Below are positions 1 through 5,266 of a stretch of 16,770 bases of DNA, one piece after another. Position numbers and translations under genes: made by a program. The notes under the pieces were generated by a model. It was not told the origin of the DNA. It made no database searches and saw only the letters and a program-made list of their open reading frames with translations. The first letter of the stretch is position 1; the number at the start of each line of letters is the position of its first letter. Source of the stretch: Methanothrix sp. (GTDB lineage Archaea; Halobacteriota; Methanosarcinia; Methanotrichales; Methanotrichaceae); NCBI GenBank assembly GCA_023229165.1, contig JALNZQ010000037.1:1-16770 (forward strand), read 5' to 3'.

Positions 1-871
1 AAAGAACGTCTTTTCCACTACCTGAACGTCCCCCCGCACTTACTCGCACAGCCACTGCTCCGCACCCGCGCGCTACGCTGCTGCCCACTCCGCTGTACTC
101 CGCAAATTTTGCCAGCGCCACAATTCCGTTGCGCAGGCCCTCCGGCGCGTTCCTCATGAATGTGTACTGGCATCGCCCTGTGAATCCCTGTTTCATAATC
201 GGTCTGGCGTGCCCTTTGACCTTATCGAAGACCGTGTTTACTACTACGCTGTGCGTCTCGTAGGTCAGCGGCTTCTCGATCATGAAGCGTGCCATATCAT
301 CTCGCTCCATGCTCATCTTTTGCACTTCCGGGCAGACTGCGTTCCACTTTGACAAGAGCGAGTGAAAGACCGCCTCTCTGTGCGGAAACATCTCAAAGAC
401 CTTGGTGTTTTTGTACTGGATGCATGTGGGGGACTTAAACTGAAAATCAATACACTGCTCTTTGATATCACCAGCAGACTTAACCAAATCTTCGAAGCTC
501 GCCGTAGAGCTGGCCAGCTCCTCCACTCGCAGCTCTCCTTTTTCCAGGCAGAGATTTCGCTCTTTCAAAACCAACGGCGAAATGATGGAGCGGAAGATCA
601 GGGCCTCCTTTGGATCAGTTATCCCCACCGCCAGTTCGTATCTCTCCCCCACATTGGCGGCCTTGTGCATTGCCCGATCCGAGCGGCAGAACCGGCCCTC
701 CAGAGGGCCCAGGGAGATGGAGCTGATGGGCGAGTCGTGCGTGTGTTTGGCCATAGCAGAATCTGCCTCCTGCATGACGCGAAGAAGTGCCGAGTAGAGC
801 TGGTAGCCCTCGCTGTAAGGCATCTCAAAGGCGGCTGTAGGCCGAAGGGTCAGTGTGATCTTTTGCGGCAT
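1..871 (-). CDS. cas6: Cas6-type CRISPR pre-crRNA endoribonuclease (partial, runs off left edge)
   Basis: The frame is open from ATG at 871 to the window edge: 290 codons, no stop seen. Known for the family: Cas6 is a RAMP-fold nuclease that cuts CRISPR transcripts within the repeat to release crRNAs. Seen: an N-terminal half with a His-Thr-His cluster (residues 43-45), where Cas6 proteins often place the catalytic histidine, followed by SISLGPLEG. The C-terminal half has QGFTGRCQYTF (about 228-238) and a Gly-rich loop, FAEYSGVGSSVARGCG (256-271), the usual Cas6 C-terminal signature. Residues 279-290 are an extra Gly/Ser-rich tail. The family is usually 240-300 residues, so little is missing. 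A GTG at 874 is an alternative in-frame start. Other cas genes, if present, lie to the left. The gene is divergent from a small antitoxin gene. Family call is confident; catalytic residues are inferred. Confidence 0.83.
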   Translation of the reverse strand, partial: MPQKITLTLRPTAAFEMPYSEGYQLYSALLRVMQEADSAMAKHTHDSPISSISLGPLEGRFCRSDRAMHKAANVGERYELAVGITDPKEALIFRSIISPLVLKERNLCLEKGELRVEELASSTASFEDLVKSAGDIKEQCIDFQFKSPTCIQYKNTKVFEMFPHREAVFHSLLSKWNAVCPEVQKMSMERDDMARFMIEKPLTYETHSVVVNTVFDKVKGHARPIMKQGFTGRCQYTFMRNAPEGLRNGIVALAKFAEYSGVGSSVARGCGAVAVRVSAGGRSGSGKDVL

Positions 872-896
872 CACTTTTGAAGTACATCCCCTCACA

Positions 897-902
897 TTTA
901 AA
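897..902 (-). promoter_or_regulatory. TATA box of cas6, apparently leaderless
   Basis: TTTAAA, read on the minus strand, is centred about 26 nt upstream of the GTG/ATG pair at 874/871. With the usual archaeal spacing, transcription would start at or next to the start codon. Overlapping inverted repeats lie just upstream at 911-938 (TTATTG with CAATAA, and TTGCAT with ATGCAA) and could be a regulator site. Confidence 0.45.
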
Positions 903-1025
903 CCTGTCGATTATTGCATCAGTTTCACAATAATGCAACTAAAGGTTTTTGCACTCAAATGCCTGCAAGGATGATCATTATGATCTAAAATTTGATGACG
1001 ACAGGCAAGACAAAGCAGATGATTC

Positions 1026-1030
1026 TTTAA
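1026..1030 (+). promoter_or_regulatory. Candidate TATA box of the AF2212-like antitoxin gene
   Basis: TTTAA in the context TTCTTTAAGG is centred about 26 nt upstream of the paired ATG codons at 1052 and 1055. No Shine-Dalgarno sequence is visible, so the transcript could be leaderless. The box is weak. Confidence 0.3.
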
Positions 1031-1051
1031 GGAATAAAGCATAAGTCCAGC

Positions 1052-1294
1052 ATGATGCCCGTAAAAGTGAGATACGAAAACAATGTTCTAAAACCTCTGG
1101 CGAAGCTTGATCTAATAGATGGAGAAGAGGTTGAAATTGAGATAATTGAATCAAATGCAGATCGAATCGTAGGCCTCTTAAAAGACATCGATGTAGATTC
1201 GGTTGATCTTCAACATGCTGCAAGAGAGATCTGGTTGAGAAAGGCTGTACCTGATGACGGTGCAGGCCATCCGGGATCTCTCCCGTCAAATTGA
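1052..1294 (+). CDS. AF2212-like (DUF104) antitoxin, orphan with altered C-terminus
   Basis: 80 codons. Residues 3-35 (PVKVRYENNVLKPLAKLDL, then a DGEEVEIEIIE stretch) are the hallmark of AF2212/DUF104 proteins. These are small beta-rich archaeal antitoxins normally encoded directly before a VapC-type PIN ribonuclease. Residues to about 62 (VDLQHAAREIW) still fit the family. The last 18, with PDDGAGHPGSLPSN, do not, which suggests a frameshift near 1235-1250. No PIN gene follows: 131 bp later the next gene is core metabolism. A second ATG at 1055 could be the start. The gene is divergent from cas6, and a link between the two is only positional. It could be a decayed toxin-antitoxin remnant or a still-functional orphan antitoxin. 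Confidence 0.7.
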   Translation: MMPVKVRYENNVLKPLAKLDLIDGEEVEIEIIESNADRIVGLLKDIDVDSVDLQHAAREIWLRKAVPDDGAGHPGSLPSN

Positions 1295-1392
1295 CAGTTC
1301 CATTGATATGCAAATCAATCTCGGATATTTTTCTTCTCGAAAGAGCCGAAGGCCAGGTCGTCGCCAACCTCTCCAGTCCGAGAAGATACTGC

Positions 1393-1398
1393 TTTAAA
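1393..1398 (+). promoter_or_regulatory. TATA box of the dihydropteroate synthase-like gene, apparently leaderless
   Basis: TTTAAA is centred about 30 nt before the ATG at 1426. In-frame stops lie immediately upstream of that ATG and there is no Shine-Dalgarno motif. Together these point to a start within a few bases of the transcript end. Confidence 0.5.
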
Positions 1399-1425
1399 CG
1401 ATCATAATGAAAGAAACATAGTAAC

Positions 1426-2928
1426 ATGACGTTATCCCCAGAAGATCACAAAGAGACTGATTACCTTCCCAGGAAGATCCTCCTGGTCACGGGCAGGCTG
1501 GCAGAAGCCCAGGTCAGAGCATTTGCCGGAGACGCGGACGTGCTGGTGGCGAATGTCGATGTAGCCTCCTTCATCACACCCGAGATGTTGCTTCGCGCCT
1601 CGCCCCGCGGCTACGACCTCATCATGATTCCCGGCGCCATAACCGCTGATTTTCGGGAAGCTGAGCGTGCTTTGGGTGCCCAAATCCGCCTGGGGCCCAA
1701 GCACGCGGCAGACCTTGGAATCGTGCTGCATCATCTTGCCAAGGAGAAAATAGAGCTCTCCCGCACCGTTCCTGCTTGCCAGCTATTGGACGGAAAGATG
1801 AGGGAAGAGGCCCAGGGTGAAGTGGAGCGGCTGGAGTTGGCAGCCCGCGCGCCGCTGCAGATTCGGGGCGTCAAGATCGGGGGTAGCTCTCGCATGAAGG
1901 TTCTGGCGGAAATCGTCGATGCCACGCGCTGCAGCCCTGTGGCGTTGACGAAAAGGATCCGCTACTATGAGGAGCAGGGTGCGGATATGATCGACCTGGG
2001 CATTCCTCTTGATGCCCACCCCAATCAGGTGAAAGCTGCGCTGCAAATCGCCCGAAAGGCCACAAATCTTCCTTTAAGCGTTGATGCCGTCAAGCCCGAG
2101 TTGATCCTGGCGGGACTAGAGGCCGGGGCCGATCTGCTGCTCAGCTTAAACGCCGGCAATCTATCCCTGGTAGGCGAAGCGGTGGCCAGGGCGGGCACGC
2201 CCGCCGTGATCATTCCCGGTCCCATGTCCGTTCTTCTGGAGGAGAACCTGGCTTTAGCTCAGGAGATGGGAATATCCGTTATCGCGGACCCTGTTCTAGA
2301 ACCGCCTCTGCAAGGACTGGCCCTTTCGCTGCAAAGGTACCTGCTCTTTTCGCAGGATCATCCTGAAATCCCTCTATTTTTTGGTGCGGGTAATGTTACT
2401 GAGCTAATGGATGCAGATACCGTCGGCGTCAATGCCCTTTTGGCCGCCTTGGGTGAAGAGACAGGCGCATCTATCCTTTTCACACCCGAGTTCAGCGCCA
2501 AAGCGGCAGGAAGCGTGCACGAGCTTGCCCAGGCTTCGAGAATGATGCGGCTGGCCCGACAGCGCGGCGCGCCTCCCAAAGATCTGGGCCTTGACCTTCT
2601 CATCATAAAGGAGAAGCGACGCCTGCTGGAGGAAGCCATGCCCGAAACGTTCATGGAAGCTAAAGGAGAGCACAATTACGAGCCGGACCGCAGTGGAAGC
2701 TTCAGGATATTTCTCTCATCAGGATCGATTGTGGCTCAAAACGGCCGCATGGCTGTGGCGGGATGGAATGCTCGCGACATCCTCAATACACTCATTGAGA
2801 AGGGTTTGGTCAGCCGCCTGGACCATGCAGGATACCTCGGTCGCGAACTGGTGAGGGCAGAGATCGCTCTTCGCCTGAAAAGAAGCTATGTTCAGGACGA
2901 ACCTCTCTGGTCCTCTGAGAAACGTTAA
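1426..2928 (+). CDS. Dihydropteroate synthase-like protein (MJ0107/TIGR00284 type)
   Basis: 500 aa. The N-terminal domain (about 16-145) begins RKILLVTGRLAEAQVR and has a second beta-alpha element, YDLIMIPGAITADF. It is typical of archaeal dihydropteroate synthase-like proteins. A TIM-barrel domain follows from about 148 (RGVKIGGSSRMKVLAEIVDA, GADMIDLGIPLD, LPLSVDAVKPE, GADLLLSLN). A C-terminal segment (about 415-500) carries the DRSGSFRIF motif. In methanogens this family is proposed to act in tetrahydromethanopterin synthesis, joining a dihydropterin to the ribosylated aminobenzene precursor, but I regard the exact reaction as unproven. The length fits the family. The start is fixed by stops just upstream and a TATA box about 30 nt before it. 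The stop lies 21 bp before the next gene, which has its own TATA box, so they need not be one operon. Confidence 0.85.
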   Translation: MTLSPEDHKETDYLPRKILLVTGRLAEAQVRAFAGDADVLVANVDVASFITPEMLLRASPRGYDLIMIPGAITADFREAERALGAQIRLGPKHAADLGIVLHHLAKEKIELSRTVPACQLLDGKMREEAQGEVERLELAARAPLQIRGVKIGGSSRMKVLAEIVDATRCSPVALTKRIRYYEEQGADMIDLGIPLDAHPNQVKAALQIARKATNLPLSVDAVKPELILAGLEAGADLLLSLNAGNLSLVGEAVARAGTPAVIIPGPMSVLLEENLALAQEMGISVIADPVLEPPLQGLALSLQRYLLFSQDHPEIPLFFGAGNVTELMDADTVGVNALLAALGEETGASILFTPEFSAKAAGSVHELAQASRMMRLARQRGAPPKDLGLDLLIIKEKRRLLEEAMPETFMEAKGEHNYEPDRSGSFRIFLSSGSIVAQNGRMAVAGWNARDILNTLIEKGLVSRLDHAGYLGRELVRAEIALRLKRSYVQDEPLWSSEKR

Positions 2929-2932
2929 ATAT
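2925..2932 (+). promoter_or_regulatory. TATA box overlapping the preceding stop codon
   Basis: TTAAATAT begins within the last codons of the dihydropteroate synthase-like gene. Its centre is about 27 nt before the ATG at 2956, and there is no Shine-Dalgarno site. This favours a leaderless start at 2956 rather than the GTG at 2950. Confidence 0.55.
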
Positions 2933-2949
2933 TTGGTCTCGCGACATAA

Positions 2950-3822
2950 GTGCGGATGAAATCTACGGCTAAGGCTTTTGCTATCTTTGTAGGCGTTATC
3001 ATGGTACTGTCCGCCTTTGCAAGTTTCGTGATGATGGGCGGCAACCAGAACGAGAATGTTGTTGTGCCATCGGGCAATGACTCTTTGCAGACCTTTGGGG
3101 TACAGGGCCGCTTAGTGGAATGGGATTTTGAGGGACTACAGGATGCCCTGCAGATGTCTCCGGAGAGCACCGTCATGGCATACTGGATCAATCTGAGTGC
3201 ATCGCAGAATCTAACTGATGCCGTGGCTGCAGCTCTGCCCGATTCCCTGGGCCTCAGCTACGGAAACCAGATTTACAGCACCAAGATTGAAACACTAGCG
3301 CATGTCGATTTCAATGGTACCTGGGTCGAGTTTCACGGGATAAAGCCCTACTTGGTAGGCTACAATGGCCTGGTAGTTCCCTATCAGGATTACATGATGA
3401 TTCCGGCAGGAACCGATTATGCAATCGCGTATGGAAAGCCTTCCCTCTTTGGCACGCAGGACTCTGTGCGCAGCGTCATAGATGTGATCACAGGGGGCCA
3501 GTCCGCGCAGAGCTTCACTCTAATCGGTGATGAGCAAGCTGATTTGCAGGTGGCGGCTCTAGGCAGCGGCGGCAGTGGCATGCCCCTCTCCGGAGGATAC
3601 AAAGAGTTTTACCTGGCTGTAAATGCAGCAAAAAGCCAGGACCAGGGCTTTAATCTGGATGCCCGGTATCTGCAGCCTCAGGCAAGCTTAAGCAGCAAAG
3701 TTGGAGAGATCGCCGCGAAAAACAATCTCAGCTATTCAACTATTGGCTCCGAGGTGGAAATATCCGGACTTGTGGCCCGGGAAAATCTGCAGAATGTGCT
3801 GATGGCTCTCCTCGGGCCGTAG
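2950..3822 (+). CDS. Membrane-anchored archaeal protein of unknown function
   Basis: 290 aa from GTG 2950, or 288 from ATG 2956, which the TATA position favours. I do not recognise the family with certainty. Seen: one hydrophobic segment at about residues 8-29 (AKAFAIFVGVIMVLSAFASF), acting as a signal anchor. No lipobox cysteine is present. The rest is a soluble, presumably extracytoplasmic domain with several N-x-S/T sequons (for example NDS, NLS, NLT, NGT). A Gly/Ser-rich linker (ALGSGGSGMPLSGG, about 203-217) precedes a C-terminal alpha/beta segment. There are no catalytic motifs and no cysteines in the soluble part. It lies directly before the rpl7ae operon, which has its own leader, so shared function is not implied. 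Confidence 0.7.
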   Translation: MRMKSTAKAFAIFVGVIMVLSAFASFVMMGGNQNENVVVPSGNDSLQTFGVQGRLVEWDFEGLQDALQMSPESTVMAYWINLSASQNLTDAVAAALPDSLGLSYGNQIYSTKIETLAHVDFNGTWVEFHGIKPYLVGYNGLVVPYQDYMMIPAGTDYAIAYGKPSLFGTQDSVRSVIDVITGGQSAQSFTLIGDEQADLQVAALGSGGSGMPLSGGYKEFYLAVNAAKSQDQGFNLDARYLQPQASLSSKVGEIAAKNNLSYSTIGSEVEISGLVARENLQNVLMALLGP

Positions 3823-3900
3823 CGCAACCTTTTTACATATGGAGCTAATGGCAGATCTGATCTAAATCGTCTAATTCGTTTAGGCGTTTTTGCGATGAAT

Positions 3901-3930
3901 GATGATGGGCAAGCTGCCCGGAAGGAGATT
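3901..3930 (+). promoter_or_regulatory. Candidate kink-turn hairpin at the rpl7ae ribosome-binding site
   Basis: GGGC (3907-3910) pairs with GCCC (3916-3919) around an AAGCT loop. A U-G pair (3906/3920) comes next, then GA on both strands (3904-3905 and 3921-3922). A three-base GAU bulge sits on the 5' side, preceded by box C-like ATGATGA. This matches the tandem sheared G-A core of a kink-turn, the RNA shape bound by L7Ae. The 3' side runs into the Shine-Dalgarno GGAGA at 3924-3928. The outer (C) helix is poor, with only one clear pair, so a k-loop-like or fortuitous fold is possible. Confidence 0.35.
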
Positions 3931-3935
3931 AAATT

Positions 3936-4304
3936 ATGGCAAGACCAATATTCGTAAGATTTGATGTTCCAGCAGAGCTGGCCACCATGTCTCTTGAAGC
4001 CCTTGAACTGGCTCGTGATACAGGCAGAATAAAGAAGGGAACCAACGAGGCCACCAAGGCCATCGAGCGCGGTGTAGCTCGCCTGGTTATTGTCGGCGAA
4101 GATGTTACCCCTCCTGAGATTGTGGCACATATTCCAGCTCTTTGCGAAGAGAAGAAGACTCCTTACATCTATGTCAAGAAGCAGAGCGAGCTTGGCGCAG
4201 CTGCCGGCCTTAGCGTAAAGAGCGCCGCTGCGGCAATCGTGGAGCCTGGAAAGGCAAAAGAGTTGCTTGATGAAATCGTCCAGAAAGTGGCAGCTTTGAA
4301 GTAG
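3936..4304 (+). CDS. rpl7ae: Ribosomal protein L7Ae (eL8), K-turn-binding protein
   Basis: 122 aa, the family's usual length. Seen: the L7Ae core with KKGTNEATKAIERG (34-47), the part that contacts kink-turn RNA, then VIVGEDVTPPEIVAHIPALC (52-71), IYVKKQSELGAAAGL and a C-terminal helix. Known: archaeal L7Ae is a large-subunit ribosomal protein. It is also the core protein of box C/D and H/ACA RNPs and of RNase P, binding kink-turns. It is first in a compact operon with rps28e, rpl24e and ndk, a conserved archaeal order. The start has a good Shine-Dalgarno (GGAGA) 7 nt upstream. The leader may let the protein control its own translation. A TATA-like TTTTACATATGG at about 3831-3842, or TCTAAATC at 3861-3868, could be the promoter. 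Confidence 0.97.
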   Translation: MARPIFVRFDVPAELATMSLEALELARDTGRIKKGTNEATKAIERGVARLVIVGEDVTPPEIVAHIPALCEEKKTPYIYVKKQSELGAAAGLSVKSAAAAIVEPGKAKELLDEIVQKVAALK

Positions 4305-4314
4305 GTGATATCCG

Positions 4315-4527
4315 ATGGAGGATGATAACGGAGTAGCGGCAGAGGTTATTGAGGTCATCGGCGTTACCGGCATGCATGGTGAGGCGACGCAGATCAAGTG
4401 CCGTATCCTGGAGGGCAACAACAAGGGCCGCATTATCACCAGGAATTGCATGGGACCCATCCGCATGGGCGATGTCCTGATGCTGCTCGAGACTGCCAGA
4501 GAAGCCAAGAAGCTTACCAGCAGGTGA
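4315..4527 (+). CDS. rps28e: Ribosomal protein eS28
   Basis: 70 aa, normal for archaeal S28e. Seen: an OB-fold small-subunit protein with VIEVIGVTGMHGEATQIKCR, then an NKGRIITRN segment, and the family's C-terminal signature GPIRMGDVLMLLETAREAKKL. It begins 10 bp after rpl7ae; its Shine-Dalgarno GGTGATAT overlaps the rpl7ae stop codon, which suggests translational coupling. It acts in the 30S subunit near the mRNA exit channel. Confidence 0.97.
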   Translation: MEDDNGVAAEVIEVIGVTGMHGEATQIKCRILEGNNKGRIITRNCMGPIRMGDVLMLLETAREAKKLTSR

Positions 4528-4533
4528 AGGAAG

Positions 4534-4704
4534 ATGGAAGCGAGAAAATGTTCCTTTTGCAATAAGACCATCGAGCCGGGCACGGGCAAGCTTTATGCCA
4601 AAAAAGACGGCACGGTCTTTTACTTTTGCTCAGCCAAGTGCGAGAATAACGTAGCTCTTGGCCGTGTAACGAGAAGAATCAAGTGGGCCAGAAAGGGGGC
4701 ATAA
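4534..4704 (+). CDS. rpl24e: Ribosomal protein eL24
   Basis: 56 aa beginning MEARKCSFCNKTIEPGTG. Seen: the zinc site of the L24e family, C6-x2-C9 and C32-x3-C36 (FYFCSAKC), then the basic tail RVTRRIKWARKGA. It lies 6 bp after rps28e, with GGTGAAGG overlapping the rps28e stop as Shine-Dalgarno. Known: archaeal L24e proteins are short (about 55-70 aa) and sit in the 50S subunit at the subunit interface. The order L7Ae-S28e-L24e-Ndk is common in Euryarchaeota. Confidence 0.96.
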   Translation: MEARKCSFCNKTIEPGTGKLYAKKDGTVFYFCSAKCENNVALGRVTRRIKWARKGA

Positions 4705-4707
4705 GCC

Positions 4708-5166
4708 CTGGCTGAGTTAGAGAGAACCTTTGTCATGGTGAAGCCCGATGGTGTGCAGCGCGCTCTCATTGGCAAGATACTGCAGCGCATTGAGGAGAAA
4801 GGCTTCAAGATAGTGGCTATGAAGCTTGCTCTGATGCCTGTGGAGAAGGCCAAAGAGCACTACGTGGAGCACGTGGGCAAGAAGTTTTACCAGGACCTTG
4901 TAGATTTCATCACCTCTGGCCCATCCGTTTCTATGGTGGTTGAGGGACGGGGCGCTATTGCGGCCATGAGGAAGATGAACGGTGCTACCAATCCGGTAGA
5001 TGCCGTCTCTGGAACTATTCGAGGGGATTTGGCCATTGAGACCGGACGAAATGTGGTGCACGGCTCGGATTCGGCCGCATCCGCGGCTCGCGAGATAGCG
5101 CTGCATTTCAGTTCAGGCGAACTGGTGGCCTACAAGCGAATAGATGAAGCATGGCTCTACGAGTGA
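4708..5166 (+). CDS. ndk: Nucleoside diphosphate kinase, probable CTG start
   Basis: 152 aa if read from CTG 4708. Known role: transfers the gamma phosphate from ATP to NDPs through a phosphohistidine. Seen: NVVHGSDS with the catalytic His at 118 (CTG numbering), MVKPDGVQR and a normal C-terminus. Start choice: the first ATG (4735) would yield MVKPDG and delete the first beta-strand residues. The frame upstream reads (CTG)AELERTFV, which matches the conserved NDK N-terminus. The rpl24e stop TAA lies in the same frame at 4702-4704. Between it and ATG 4735 the only plausible start is CTG, with GGGGG (4695-4699) 8 nt before it. A non-standard CTG start, or a sequencing error in this codon, is therefore likely. 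It is fourth in the rpl7ae operon. Confidence 0.95.
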   Translation: MAELERTFVMVKPDGVQRALIGKILQRIEEKGFKIVAMKLALMPVEKAKEHYVEHVGKKFYQDLVDFITSGPSVSMVVEGRGAIAAMRKMNGATNPVDAVSGTIRGDLAIETGRNVVHGSDSAASAAREIALHFSSGELVAYKRIDEAWLYE

Positions 5167-5170
5167 GATC

Positions 5171-5191
5171 AGGCAGGAAGCATTTCTGCCT
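5171..5191 (+). terminator. Small hairpin after ndk
   Basis: AGGCAG (5171-5176) pairs with CTGCCT (5186-5191) just after the ndk stop, followed by pyrimidine-rich sequence but no T run. It may weaken read-through between ndk and infB, which has its own TATA box downstream. Confidence 0.3.
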
Positions 5192-5206
5192 CCTCTCATC
5201 GGAGCC

Positions 5207-5214
5207 TTTAAATT
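5207..5214 (+). promoter_or_regulatory. TATA box of infB
   Basis: TTTAAATT in an AT-rich gap would start transcription near 5236, about 30 nt before the ATG at 5267. A second T-rich candidate (about 5231-5241) would give a leaderless start. Confidence 0.45.
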
Positions 5215-5266
5215 CCTAATAATGTAATGTAATTTTTAGATTTACTTCTTCCAGGGCGCGACCAGT

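Noticed and set aside
362..880. 172-codon plus-strand frame
   Set aside because: It is antisense to the Cas6 coding frame, which has clear family motifs. Its own translation resembles nothing.
1..1050. CRISPR repeats near cas6
   Set aside because: I found no direct repeat of 20-40 bases with regular spacing in the first kilobase or elsewhere in the window. An array, if present, is to the left.
978..1427. 149-codon minus-strand frame
   Set aside because: It lies antisense to the AF2212-like gene, is Leu/Ser-rich in the manner of shadow frames, and lacks any motif.
3732..4589. 285-codon minus-strand frame
   Set aside because: It is antisense to rpl7ae and rps28e, which are certain. Long antisense frames are common opposite GC-third-position genes.
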